A DNA stretch of 64,000 bases from Termitomyces sp. T153. Taxonomy: Eukaryota > Basidiomycota > Agaricomycetes > Agaricales > Lyophyllaceae. The DNA lies in NCBI GenBank assembly GCA_018296165.2, contig JACKQL020000170.1, positions 1 through 64,000 of the forward strand, written 5' to 3'. Shown piece by piece: positions 33,305-45,280 of the stretch. Positions within the stretch are counted from its first letter, which is position 1, and each line of letters begins with the position of its first letter. A model generated the notes under the pieces. That model searched no databases. It was not told the origin of the DNA and saw nothing but the letters and a program-made list of their open reading frames with translations. The translations under genes were made by a program, and so were the position numbers.

Positions 33305-34515
33305 GATTTTACAATGTTGCTATGTAAGCCTTCCATTTTGTTATATATGTATACATATTCAACTGAAAATAAATTCTAGATTTGTTGATCGAGATATGAT
33401 GATGCGCTTCCATGGTGGAGGTGTTGGTCATAAAAGTACCCGTGAAGCAACCAACACTTTCTTATCTGACCAACACAAAACTGACCAGGACATATCCATT
33501 ACAAACAATGAAGTTGCCATGGAACTTGACAGCAATCTAGATGAGCTTGATGAAGAAGGTGATGACCAAGAGATTGAAGGTGGAGGAGAAGCAACCTTAA
33601 CAGGTGAAGAAGAAGGCTATGGCTATGAGGCCCCAATGCATCAAGAACTCCAAAAGTCAGACACTGATGAGTCTGAGAACAACTTTGATGATGAATATAG
33701 TGACAATGGTCTGGATGATGGATTAGGCCCTGAGGATGGAGAAGACATTGTAGAGGATCCTGAGGGTGATTGGAGTTATGCTGAGCTGTGAGTTGATTAT
33801 GACAGCAACAAATACTTGATCAAAGTTCAGACAAAGTTGAATACCCCAGATTGACTTGAAATCTTGACTGTTATCCATTAATGCTGGGGTCACAGTTATT
33901 GACAATACTTATGGTGAGATGTTCATGGCTCTTTTACTAACTAGTGCACCTTCTGGATATCTGGGCTCTCTCCAGTAGGAGAGAATGGAGATTTATCTGC
34001 AACAATTGCCACTCACATAGTGGGTGGCAAAGAAGGTATGTAATTGAGGGTCCTGGGAAGGAAAAGACTGGTGCTGACATTAGTAGTGAGTTCACCTACT
34101 TCTCACCATAAACAATACTTACACTGTACCCATGTGTCTTGAACTTCAAGGTCTACTTAGAGTTCTAACAGACTGTGTCCTGACTCAGATAGTCAATGAG
34201 GACATATCTATCTTGTGTTTGCCACTGCCAATACAAGACATGATTCATTGATATCACCATGTTTCAGTTGCAGTTGCATGAATGTGTATGCTAAGTTTAA
34301 GATTAAAGCATCTATTGAACTGCCAGGCATTTATTGCTTTACATGTGAACTACCTGCCTGTCAATACACTACATAGCAATCTCTAACTGCTCTTTCCATT
34401 GATGTGGGCTGCCATGCTAGAGTTGCTATACATAGTACATACCCAGTAGGCAGCACCATACATGTCAAATAGCTGCCATGGGTCATATGACTGGCTTGAC
34501 ATAGTACAGTCTTTT
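33305..34515 (+). mobile_element. Foreign 1.2-kb block inside the LINE, with acidic-protein exon
   Basis: LINE homology breaks off after DLHNSIVKR (about 33303) and resumes with NTQFPGDVKD (about 34535). The block holds a likely intron 33324-33379 (GTAAGC, AACTGA, CTAG). It is followed by an open exon 33380-33791: FVDRDMMMRFHGGGVGHKST, then an acidic tail ending GPEDGEDIVEDP... SYAEL and a stop. The FxGGGxGHK motif with an acidic C-terminus recalls repeated transposon-linked proteins of Agaricomycetes, family uncertain. The ends carry AAAAGACT (near 33298) and AGTCTTTT (near 34508), a possible short inverted repeat. Confidence 0.5.
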
Positions 34516-35141
34516 TTGTAGATGCTTATTTGATCATCAACACTCAATTCCCAGGAGATGTCAAGGACACTCATCTCACATACATACATAGATGGGGCAT
34601 TTGCACAGATCTGTCAAACTGGTGGGGCCTGCTCATTTTAAACTTCCTGGCCAACTCCCCAATGTCATGGCTTAACTTCAAACTTTTGCCTTATGCAGCA
34701 AAAATGGGCATTATTCTGGATACTCAAGTTGCCACTTAGCCAGGCATTCAGACTTGTGACCTCATGAGCTTTCTTAGTAATATGAAGACCTGGAGTCACC
34801 ATAACAAAACCACTCTGTTTCTCCTTAAAAGGGAGCAGATGAAAGGGTTTGATTACTTGTCCCCTAATGGCTTTTATGATGCCTGCAAAGCCTATGGCCT
34901 CCCTGAACCATCTGCTTTATGGACTGAGCTGCACAGGCCAACACAAGATGTTTCCCACAGACTGCTTTTGGTATTGCCAAGCATATTATTGTTAATGGTG
35001 TGATGAGAACAAGGTGGCCCTAAGTCCCCCTTCAAATCAACCATCACAACTAGTCTTAGTCATTGATACCTTGACAACATAGCAAAGCATGACTGAGATT
35101 ATGTGGTGATAAGAAGTCATTCTTGTTTGGTAGAAGATCCC

Positions 35142-35778
35142 TGTAAGGGTGAGCTCTGGAGGCTGTGGCTCAATCACACAACTGGCAGAGGGAGATCCAA
35201 AGTTTATTCAGTATCTACAAGAAGGTCTAGAGTTCTAGCTACTCACCTGGCAGAGGGAGATCCAAAGAGAACAAGTCTAAGGATCCCCAATGCCAGTGTT
35301 CAGAAAATTTACTCTAGAGCTTCTGAAAACAACACCCAACAACAACCAAATCCAGAGGATCAAAAGTGGAAATCCATCATAAATGGCCTTGATCTCTGGA
35401 CTCTCTGCACATGACTACATACCAATATAACCAAAAGATAGCCCTTGGTCAGGTATACCTGTGGTCTAAAGATGGGAGGCCTACAATGAGTGATAGGCCT
35501 GGAATACATGAAACAATCTGGGGTCTGGTAAGAGGCCATGTGGAAGGGGCAACACTTGTTGAAATTACAGACAGAGAACTGGTGCAGCCTGATGGTTAAA
35601 ACTGGGGCCAGCAGATAGGGAAGTGATAGGAGAATAAAGGAAAACCATAAGGAGGGAGAACAGAGCAAAGGGGGACTGGGACATAACTGGGGCCAGCAGA
35701 TAGGAAAGTGAAAGGAGAATAAAGGAAAACCATAAGGAGGGAGAACAGAGCAAAGGGGGACTGGGACATCCCCTGACA
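35142..35778 (-). repeat. Solo LTR, family A, 637 bp, inserted in the LINE
   Basis: Termini are TGTAAGGG and CCCCTGACA, and the 5-bp duplication ATCCC lies on both sides (35137-35141 and 35779-35783). Removing it joins the LINE frame exactly (VEDP | QLPDDKLT). On the minus strand it reads TGTCAGGGGATGTCCC, the start of the element 2 3' LTR. No internal element sequence remains, so it arose by LTR-LTR recombination. Confidence 0.93.
35600..35769. repeat. 85-bp tandem duplication inside the solo LTR
   Basis: Two units (35600-35684, 35685-35769) begin AACTGGGGCCAGCAGATAGG and differ at only about two positions. The LTR at 38427 has a single unit. Confidence 0.9.
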
Positions 35779-37107
35779 ATCCCCAGCTACCAGATGACAA
35801 ACTCACCATGACATGAGCAATGACAGAGGTTACTGATGACAGTTTCCTGGTGGCCAAATCCCATGAAGCCCTTTAGAGATTTACTTTGGTTTGGAACAAT
35901 TTCAATTTGCATATGGATGGCTGACCTCATGGCCTAAAACCATGGCACATGTACTCAATAGCCTGGATCCTGTTCCTTTGACCCTCAAGTTTCCATTGAT
36001 CATGAACTTACCAGGTGTTGACTTCTGGACAGTCTCTGAACATGAAGTACCAGTATCCACCAATGAATTCAGCTTCCTTTGAACTCAAGTAGATGACCCA
36101 AAAATGAGGTATGCCAAATTACTTGACATTATTGACTCATTTGTTTTTCTAAGCTTTTCTGTCTGTCTGCTATACACACTCATTTGAAAGATTGTGTCTA
36201 CAAACATGATCTCTTGATGTCAGGCCCTCCTTTTCCTGCAACCAATCCTCTATTCAGATGTGATCAAATTAGATCAGCATCTGATTCAATGTGTACACAA
36301 CCTCTTGAGCTTTCCCTTTTGTCCAGCACCTCAAGTCTCCACAATGTTCTTGGACTTGGGAGGCTTTGACTTTCCATCAATTGCCTGCATCAATGCTGGC
36401 ATTGCTGTGGACAGGCTTGTGTTGGATCTTAATCACCACATTCCTGCATACTGTCTTATGGCATGCATCATTCATGTGGATTGGACTTGCCTAATTGATC
36501 ATTGCAAGGATCCATTGGATGGAGCAGGAAAGAACTGTTCTTTCTCTTATGAGTTTGATATCTTCAGCATGGATAATTGTGCATGACCAACTAGCTAAGT
36601 GTGGCCTCTCACTTAGGTGTACTAATCAAAGCCATTTTCTCACAGGAAATTGTTTGGTCTCACATGCTATAGCCTTGCTCAAACACCACCTTCATCCAAC
36701 TAACCCCCATTCAGACATGTGCTATGTTCAGTTCAATCAATGGGTTTCTCACAGCTCAAGGACATCAGACATTGGGCAACAGATAAAGATGGTTCATCCA
36801 CCTTCTGGGTTGGTTCCATACCATCAGCAAAGTGCTCAGAGGCCCAGAGAAGAAATTGGCAACTCATTTGATTGACACTTGCTGATGCAAGGATTGGTAT
36901 GTTCTATTCTGGGCAAGCTGATCTTCTTCTCTTGTGATCTCAGAGGAAATCTTATGCTGAGGCCCATATAACATCCATGGTTGAATTTGGCTCACTCCCA
37001 CTAACAACCATGGCTGTTGGTATGGACCAGTGAGGCCCCCCATCTCCAGGTCCTTCTGACCTGAAATCTGTAATGGCAGTAGTAACCAGGTCCAAGATGT
37101 TGGTGCT

Positions 37108-38112
37108 TGTAAAGGGACCAGTCCTTGGACCATCCCACCCTTGTGTGAGGGGAACAAACACTCTGTGGGTGAACCCAGCTAGAGCAAGCAAGCACAAGCA
37201 ATGAGCAAGCATCAAAGGAGCAGAACAGCAGCTGAGAGGCAGGCAAGGGGTGAGTGCAGTGAGCTGAGCAAGGTAGCAATGCTGGGGTTCTCACAATTGG
37301 TTCACTGGATAGACCTGGGGAACACTGCTATTGATTTGTCAAAGGATATTCTATCCTTGTAACTGGCTTAAATACTACATGGCTATGCTATGACTAATGC
37401 TATATGTGGTAAGCAGCCTGGTATGCTAAGCAGTAATGACTATCAATACAACAAATGGAGAAATAGAGTCTGATGACTATGAAGAGCTGACTAAACCAGA
37501 TGAAAGGAGAATAGGAAGTGGATCAGGTGGCCAGTCTGGTAATGTACCATGGGGCTAAGCCTGAGATAGGGTTGGACTACCCACTGAAGGGTCATCCCCT
37601 TACACCTTGCCTAGCTTAGTCTATGGGGATTGGCACCTCTATCTAGCCAACCTCCAGACTGCCTGGCCCCTTCTTAATCCCTCACCATCTTGGCTCTAAG
37701 GCCTAATGGGTATATCATACCTGGCATATGGTTCTTTCTACTACTGGGCCTGATTAGTCAATAGTTCATAGTCATCAGCCTCTGCTTTGTCATTAGGTTG
37801 TAGTCAGTGGCCTCTGGCTGAGTCATAGGTACTTAGTCATCAAGTAGCCTTGTAGTATAAAGGCAGACTAGAGATAGGATATCCCAGTCCAGACAATAGC
37901 ATTACTTCTGAGTTTCTTCACTAGCATAACTGTAAGCTCAGCCAATGTGGCCCCTTGCCTCACTCTGCCCCCCACCTTTGCCTCTTGTTGGTTGCCCACT
38001 GCTTGCCTGCTGTGCCTTGGGCCAGCTTGCTTGCCACTTGCCTCTTGACTGGATGGTCAGGATGTGAGTGGTGGGCTTGGCTTGGACTATCCACAGCTGA
38101 CATCCCCTTACA
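37108..38112 (+). repeat. Solo LTR of a second LTR family, about 1005 bp, inserted in the LINE
   Basis: Termini TGTAAAGGG and CCCCTTACA are flanked by GTGCT on both sides (37103-37107 and 38113-38117). Removing it restores the LINE frame (KMLVL | KLLDYN). A TATAAAGG box lies at about 37856. The last 120 bp match the LTR-like end at 45721-45846, including GTGGGCTTGGCTTGGA. The superfamily is not certain because no internal sequence remains. Confidence 0.85.
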
Positions 38113-38426
38113 GTGCTCAAGTTACTTGACTATAACATTTTCATTCTTCATGGAGAACTGATAGTTTTAGTTGCTGGTCTGATAATTGCAGACCCAACTG
38201 CAATTAATGAAATCATACATACTGATCTCCTTAACCCTGGTTAGGCTGATCAATGACAGTCACATGGGAGCTAATTTGGAGGCTAGATTAAGACACATCA
38301 ACAGTTGCTCATACTACTGATGAATACTGGATCTCCTTAGATGCAGGAATTCCAACATTCAGTACACCAAAGGCCACTCTGATCAGTCTTTGCTCCCTGC
38401 AACTCAACAACTCCACCAATTATCAC

Positions 38427-38710
38427 TGTCAGGGGATGTCCCATTCCTCCTTTGTCCTGTTCTCCCTCCTTATGGGTTTCCTTTACTCTTCTTTGCTTTC
38501 CCTATCTGCTGGTCCCAGTTCTAGCCCTCAGGCTGCACTGGTTCTCTGTCCATAATTCTGACAAGTGCTGCCCCTTCCACATGGCCTCTTACCAGACCCC
38601 TGGATTGTTTCCTGTATTCTAGGCCTACTGCTCATTTTAGGCCTCCTATCTTTGAATCTCCCTCTGTCAGTTGTGTGATTGAGCCACAGCCTCCAGAAGT
38701 TGCCCTTACA
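38427..38710 (+). repeat. Solo LTR, family A, 284 bp internally deleted, inserted in the LINE
   Basis: Termini TGTCAGGGG and GCCCTTACA have ATCAC on both sides (38422-38426 and 38711-38715). It matches the 35142-35778 LTR in the opposite orientation, but has one 85-bp unit and lacks about 270 bp of the middle. The insertion point is in the LINE's RNase H-like region. Confidence 0.92.
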
Positions 38711-39548
38711 ATCACATTGGGAAAGCCTAAGATGACCACAACATACCACTAGCTCCAATCCCCTCATTCTTTATGGACAAATACATGCTGTACAGCAATA
38801 CACATGGATGGATCAAGTCCAATACAAAGGGGTTCATTGATCAACTCTGCACTTTGAACAGTGCTTGAACCCTAGAGCATTCTCATGACCTTTGACACAA
38901 GTGCCTCATCTATAATCTCATCAATCCACCTGAGCACCCATACACTCAATCATTAGCTTGTTATTTTGCCATTGTTTTACCATTGTTTAGCTATATGCAA
39001 GGTCAGGTCAACTCCTCAGAGCACTCTGATTACACTCTCAAGGAAGGAGTACATCAGATCAGTGTCAATTTGGCTGCTACTTGATTACAGAGCATGAACA
39101 TCATATCTTTGTTGACTGCCCCTACTTCACAAATTACAAGATAGAAGCCTTGACTGAGGTTGAACATATCATGGAGATGAAATGCAGAGAGCTCATCTTG
39201 AGTAACAGGCTGTCTCTCAACATGGCTAGGATAATCACACAGACAGCTAAGTACCTATTTGTGATGATAAATCTACCTAGCTGCCACATCACTCTGCATA
39301 CTATTTAGGTCATGTTTCTTGTGTGCTGCAGATTCTTGGCTTTGACCCCCTCTTCCAACAAGGCAGAAACCAAGACACTTGGCCCAATACTTTGCCTCAA
39401 ACTGGCACCTCTCATCTATTTGCCTAGCAGGCCATATCTGGGGACAAGTTCAGTGCATTGCAGCCAGGAATGCATACTTATAATTCATAATCTATTTTCT
39501 ACTATTCTACCTTAACATCATGTAGTGATAAGTGCACAACCTTGTGTA

Positions 39549-39849
39549 TTTTGGTCATATTTGTACATGGTCATGTACTGTGTGTCTGGAGATCGAGGCC
39601 ATTTATGATAGACATTGATTTTTGGATTGGATTCCAGATTTGGTTATTTTTGAGTGTTTTTTTCTCAGAAGCTCTAGAGTAAATCTTCTAAACACTGGCA
39701 TTGGAAATCCTTAGGCTTGTTCTCTTTAAATCTCCCTCTGCCAGGTGAGAAGCCAGCAGTCTAGAACTTCTTGTAGATGCTGGATAGACTTTGGATCTCC
39801 TTCTGCCAGTTGTGTGATTGAGCCACAGCCTCCAGAGGTCACCCTTACA
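39549..39849 (+). repeat. Partial 5' LTR of gypsy element 2
   Basis: Aligns with the 3' LTR from TTTTGGTTATATTTGTACATGG to the end CCCTTACA. The first part of the LTR is missing. The leader GCAGAACAAGTCTCT follows. Confidence 0.8.
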
Positions 39850-39962
39850 GCAGAACAAGTCTCTAGCTTTGGTCTGGGAGTACCCTTTTTAATTGTTTCA
39901 ATTAGTTGAAGCAACTTGCAAGGTCTCTCCTCCACTGGTGTCTTGATACTCTCTATCCTCCT

Positions 39963-41305
39963 ATGACCCAACCAACACCTCCAGCACCTCCTAATGCTTC
40001 AAGCCCTCAAGCCAATGCCTGGAGTTTGTTGTCCCTGGAGACACAGGTCCAACTTTCTCAAGCTTCTCTTACCTCCCATATAGCCAAACTTACTATTCTC
40101 CATCAAACCACTGAAGCTGTGTCCCTCTCCCTCCAGGCCCTCATGGAATGCCTCCCCCTTGCTCCTACTCATCCCCTGCACTGCCAGCAGCTATACGAGG
40201 GCTCTCTTCTGCACCTAGTTTAGGGCTTTCTGCTTTCCATTCCAAACTTCCTTGCTCCATACTCCCCAACTTATTTGATGGGGACTGTAAGGTTGGGAAT
40301 ATTTCCTCTAATCTTGTATCACTTATATCCAGTTGAGTAGTGAAGTCTTTGCCTCTGATGCCCTGAAAATTGCCTGGGTCCTCTCCTACATGAAGGTTGA
40401 CTGAGCTTTGACCTATGTGTTGCACATCTTTTGACACCCTGGAGAAGTAGAGAGTTTCACTGGGTAGATGGAGTTTGAAAAGGAGTTCCAAGCCAAGTTC
40501 TTTCCCCTTGACCCCACTAAGACTACAGCTCTTTTTCTTCAAGCCTGAAAAACAGTATGGTTAAGGGAAGCAGTTGCTAGATGAGTACATTGACTCATTC
40601 TATGCATTGGATGAGCAAGCTGGATATCCAGATGGTTTGCAGCTCTGCCTAACCTTCCATGATGGACTCCACCCTTCTCTCATAGATTGTATGGATAGTA
40701 TGGTTGAGGGGTGCCTTGACAATGAGCATGTTGACACCTGGTATGAGGTGGCACATGAGCAGTGGCAGCTGATGGAACTGCAGCATGAACTGCAATGTAT
40801 ACAGCACTCTGCTGCCAGCCTGCATGCTTTTTTTATTTGTGGTGGGTTAACTCCCTGAATCTCCCCTTTCATGCACTTTATCCCCTTGCATGCTCTGGTA
40901 GCTCCATAAGTGGGTGCAACTCTTCTTGCTCCATCTCATATTGCTCCTGTCCATGCTTCCCTACCAGCCTCCACATGTCCCCTACCCCAGGGAGTTCCTA
41001 TGGTTGTTGATGCCCCCCAGCAACAATCCTCTGCTCTTCTGTTGTGTCAATGCTGCAGAAAGGCTGGCCACTTTGCCTGTTACTGTCTTCAAGGGCTGGA
41101 AGTGCACTATCACTCTGCATCAGAGCAGGAAGAGCTGCTTGTCCAACTCCTGGAAGCCTGGGATGCAACAGGACCCCTCTCTCCCAATGAGTCCATAGCT
41201 GCTCCCTCCACTGAGTTTACCAATGAATTGGAGGTCACACCTGTTGAGAGTCAAGGGAGGATATTTAAACAGGCAATGGATAATCTGTATGCTCCCATTG
41301 CCTAG
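39963..41305 (+). pseudogene. Gag of gypsy element 2
   Basis: The ATG at 39963 starts MTQPTPPAPPNASSPQANAW. A capsid-like part shows DALKIAWVLSYMK, HPGEVESFTG and FQAKFFPLDPTKT, then YPDGLQLCLTFHDGLHPSL and ARExQWQLME-like sequence (40574-40858). A nucleic-acid-binding knuckle CQCCRKAGHFACYC (C-x2-C-x4-H-x4-C, about 41044-41085) is intact. Frameshifts and stops occur throughout. The protein would have packaged the element RNA. Confidence 0.8.
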
Positions 41306-41559
41306 TGTCAATCATTTCACTCTCTTATCCATAGAATCAAATTTATCGGTTGCTGCCTTTTATATTATGCCTGAAATGATGAGCCCCCCCTCAGATGTAC
41401 AAAGCTCCCTCCCAGCTGAAGTCTCAGCTGGGAATACACCTCCTAACCCACACCCTTGGATTCCTGTGTAGAAACATGATCTCCCCCATTGCTACATTGT
41501 TGCTTCCAGCCTTCAACCAGCTCCTTAAAGCTACAGGTAGAGATTGAGACAATGGACTC

Positions 41560-43564
41560 CTAGCAGACCCAACATGTTGTTGCCCTGCTGTCAAGTAGAG
41601 TAACAGGCCTCTTCTTTGACACAGACTATGTGCAACAACATCGTCTCACCACTCATCCCCTCTCACATCCTATCCTTGTGTACAATGTTAATGGCATGCT
41701 CAGTGAAGCTAGCTCTATTTGTTCTGTGGTGGATATGGTTCTTTGTTACCAGGACCACTCTGAGCAAGCTGCTTTTTCTGTCACTAGTTTGAGAAAGCAA
41801 GACATAATCCTAGGATTCACCTGTTTACCTGAACATTACCCTGAGATTGACCAGACTAAGGGTAAGGTGAAGATGAGTCAATGTCCTTGTTGTTGCATGA
41901 CCTTTGAAGAAGAAGCCTGCAAGGAACATAGAGCAAAGGTTCCTGAGTGTGCTGCCATGTGCACCTGTTATGCTGGGCATCTTCCTTATGCTGATCCTGA
42001 CCTCCTGTATCCCCCCTCCCCCTCTGGCATTTCCTCATAAAGAGGCCCTATATAAGGATGTCTGAGGTGTTATATGTGTAAACCTCAGGAGGAAGACGAA
42101 TGGAAAGGGGAATCTGCCAGCACTCTGGACTCTGAGTCTCCAGATAAGACCATTGAGGTAGGTGATAGTATGTACACTATAATGCTCTGCCATCCTCCTA
42201 TGGTGGCAGAGATCCAGGCCAGTCAGACAGCTTCTCATAACTGGCTGAGCCATATGTGGCAAATTCCCAGCCCAAGCCCTTTTGTAGCATGGTTCCTGGC
42301 CACCTCCACCATTTTGAGGACATATTCTTCAAAATATCATTTGATTGACTCCTAGACAAGCAATGAGACCATGCAATTGAGCTAATACCTAGTGTAGAAC
42401 CCTCCAGCTGCAAAGTCTATCTGCTTGTGCTCCATGAGCAGGATGAGCTGGATATGTTTGGCAGGAGAATCTTAGCTCTGGCTGAATACAACCCACTAAG
42501 TCCCCAATGGCTTGTCCAGTCTTTTTCATTAAGAAGAAGGATGGGTCTCTTCATTTGGTTTATGACTATTAAGTCTCAAATGCAATGATAGTGAAGAACT
42601 GCTATCCCTTACCACTCATCTCTAAATTTCTTAACAACCTTTGAGGTGCATGCTACTTCACCAAGTTGGACATCTGTTGGGGCTACAACAATGTGCACAT
42701 TAAAGAAGAAGTGAATGGAAGGCAGTATTTCAAACTAATTGTGGACTCTTTGAACCCCTGGTGGTGTTTTTTGGTCTCACCAATAGCCTGGCCATCTTCT
42801 AGACTATAATAAATGACATCTTCCATGATCTGATTGCAGAGGGTGTTGTTTGTGTGTATCTTGATGATATCCTCATCTACACCAAAACCTTGGAGGAGCA
42901 CTGCTGGGTCATGTGCATTGTCTTGGAACACCTTTTCCAACACCAGCTCTATCTGAAGCCTGAGAAGTGTGAATTTGAGCAGGCTAAGGTGGAGTACCTA
43001 GGTTTGATCATCTTGCATGGAATGGCTGAGATGGACCTCATCAAAGTGGCAAGTGTAGTGGAGTGGCCTGAGCTAAGGAACAAGAAGGAATTACATGCCT
43101 TTCTTGAGTTTGTTAACTTCTATTAGATGTTCATACATGATTTCTCCTACTATGCACATCCCCTCTTTGACCTCACTGTCAAGGACACAGCATGGTGGTG
43201 GGAGTCCTTACAGCAAGCTGCCCTTGGCACCCTCAAGCAAGCTGTTACCTCAAAACCCATCCTCCTGTTCCCAGATGATTACTCTTCCTTTTGTGTTGAA
43301 GCCAATAGCTCTGAATTTGCTATGGGAGCAGTCCTCTCCCAGCAGTCAAAGGAGGATGGCAAGTGGCATCCTGTAGCCTTCTACTCCAAAAGCCTGTACA
43401 CAGTAGAACAGAACTATGACATTCATAACAAGGAGATGCTTGTCATTATCTACTTGTCTTTTGAGGAATGGTGGCATTTTCTTGAGGGTGCATGGCATAA
43501 GTTTGAAGTCTGGACAGACAACAAGAACCTCAAGTATTTCCATACAGCTAAGAAGCTGAATTGA
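41560..43564 (+). pseudogene. Protease, reverse transcriptase and RNase H of gypsy element 2
   Basis: The protease active site reads LLSSRVTGLFFDTDYV near 41585, so the DSG catalytic triad is lost. The rest of the domain (41630-42040) continues with HPILVYNVNG and KQDIILGFTCL. RT carries an intact YLDDILIYTKTLEEH at 42854-42905, unlike the mutated boxes of the other elements here. RNase H is at 43127-43564 (VEANSSEFAMGAVLSQQS, then HNKEMLVIIY). Stops separate the parts. Confidence 0.85.
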
Positions 43565-44820
43565 CACCAAGCTTGGTGGTCCCTGTATCTAGCCAACTTT
43601 GACTTCTCACTGCATCACAAACCTCAACAGAGCATGGGCAAACCAGATGCCTTGTCTAGGCATGCTGACCATGGCACTAGGGCAGGGGATAATGACAACA
43701 TCATCCTCCTCAAGTGGCTCAGCTCCACTCTCACCCTATTTTAGCTGCTTGCTGGAGCATTGCATCAGTGGACTTCATTGTCAAACTCCCTGATGCTTAT
43801 GGGTACAATGCTGTAATGGTAGTGGTGGACCTCTATGGTGAACAAGCCCACTTTATTTCTACCCACACAACATGCTCTGCCCTGGGAGTGGCTAGCCTGT
43901 ATTGTAAGAATGTTTGGAAGCTCTATGGTCTGTCTAATGAGTATGTATCCAACCAAGGCCCTTATTTTGTGGCAGAGCTCACTCAAAAGCTGTACTATGG
44001 GCTGGGAGTGAAGCTCCATACCACCACAGCCTATCACTCTCAGTCAATGGGCAGACAGTACATGTTGACCAGGACCTGGAACAGTATCTCTGCCTGTTTT
44101 GTAATGAGAGGCAAGATGACTGAGATGAGCTTCTGCCAGATACTGAGTTCCAGTACAACAACCATATTCATTCTTTCACTTGGACTCCATTTTTCCTGGA
44201 CACTGGCAGGCACTCCTGCATAAGATTTGAACTTTGGGCACACTGCTCAGAGGACAGCTCAGTCAACAAGTTTGTGGACAGGATAAAGAGGATGCAGGAG
44301 GAGGCCAAGGCAGCATTGGTGAAGGGCAAAAGATGACATGGCATGGTACTATGACCACTGGTAGATGCCAGCCTCTGTATACAAGCCTGAGGACCATGTG
44401 TACTTGGACAGCTTGGACATTAAGACAACAAGGCCATCACAAAAGCTGTCACATTGTCACCTTGGCCCTTTTACAGTGGAGAAGAAGGTAGGGCCTTGAG
44501 TAAACCAACTTAAGCTCCTGGCAGGCCTGCATCAACTGCACCCAGTCTTCAATGTCATCAAGCTGTTCCCAGCTCCAAAAGACCTGATCCCTGGCCACCA
44601 CCCTAAGGCACCCCCACCACCAGTCTTGGTTAACAATGAGGAGGAGTATGAGGTGGAAGAAATTTTGGATAGCAGGATATTCTTGGGGAAGTTGCAATTC
44701 AAGGTAAAATGCAAGGGATATAGCATTGAGGACATTTTTTGGAAACCACAAAGACTCCTACCACAGGCACCCCAATGCCCCAAAAGCAATTTGAGGCATC
44801 TAACCCATTTCAGTGGCTGA
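43565..44820 (+). pseudogene. Integrase and chromodomain-like end of gypsy element 2
   Basis: The N-terminal zinc-binding domain of integrase is missing: sequence passes from the RNase H end (HADHGTRAGDNDN, 43670) straight to SVDFIVKLPDAYGYNAV (43765). The second catalytic Asp is Asn (VSNQGPYF), and the Glu region is scrambled. The C-terminus has a chromodomain-like stretch at 44626-44780 (EEYEVEEILDSR, LQFKVKCKGYSIEDIFW). Confidence 0.8.
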
Positions 44821-44884
44821 CCAGGCAATCCATGACTTTTTCTACCCAGTACAGTAAGACACTGCATACTAGAGGGGGGAGTGA

Positions 44885-45280
44885 TGTCAGGGGACTACTG
44901 TGGCCAGACCCCTGGATTGTCTCCTTTATTCTGATACTGCTGCTCATTGTAGACCTCCTATTTTTGAGCCACAAGTACTTTCAACCAAGGGCTACCTTTT
45001 GGTTATATTTGTACATGGTCATATGCTGGGAGTCTGGAGATCAAGGACATTTGCAATGGATTTCTGCCTTTTGATTGGACTACAGATATGGTTGTTGTTG
45101 GGTGTTTTTTCCCAAAAGCTCTAGAGTAGCATTGGGAATCCTTAGACTTGTTTTCTTTGGATCTCCCTCTTCCAGGTGAGTAGCTAGAACTCTAGAACTT
45201 CTTGTACATGTTGAATAGACTTTGGATCTCTCTTTGCCAGTTGTGTGACTGAGCCACAGCCTCCAGAGGTTGCCCTTACA
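44885..45280 (+). repeat. 3' LTR of gypsy element 2, 396 bp
   Basis: Starts TGTCAGGGGA and ends GCCCTTACA. Compared with the 637-bp solo LTR it lacks most of the first 200 bp after TGTCAGGGGA. The base after the end starts AGTTC, but no matching duplication was found because the 5' LTR start is lost. Confidence 0.85.

Larger units (their letters stand above)
33041..39500 (+). mobile_element. 5'-truncated LINE (non-LTR retrotransposon) with nested insertions
   Basis: LINE segments lie at 33059-33304, about 34515-35141, 35784-37107, 38118-38426 and 38716-39500. They encode, in order: the RT N-terminus (GKPRPSPGPDGWEKWCVKNL), RT core (FPGDVKDTHLTY, LKREQMKGFDYLSPNGFYD), a middle region (FQFAYGWLTSW), an RNase H-like part (ILHGELIVLVAGLIIADPT, RLINDSHMGANLEARL) and a C-terminal zinc-binding part (EHHIFVDCPYF). 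The end is marked by WHLSSICLAGHIWGQVQ. These are motifs of LINEs common in Agaricomycetes. The endonuclease end is missing, as usual for 5'-truncated LINEs. Apart from the first 240 bp the element is almost free of CpG and carries many stops. Confidence 0.8.
39549..45280 (+). mobile_element. Degenerate Ty3/gypsy retrotransposon, family A (element 2)
   Basis: Partial 5' LTR, gag, protease, RT, RNase H, integrase, chromodomain-like end and 3' LTR follow in gypsy order on the plus strand. CpG is nearly absent and stops are frequent. Its LTR family also left the two solo LTRs in the neighbouring LINE. It sits at the 3' end of that LINE. Confidence 0.88.
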
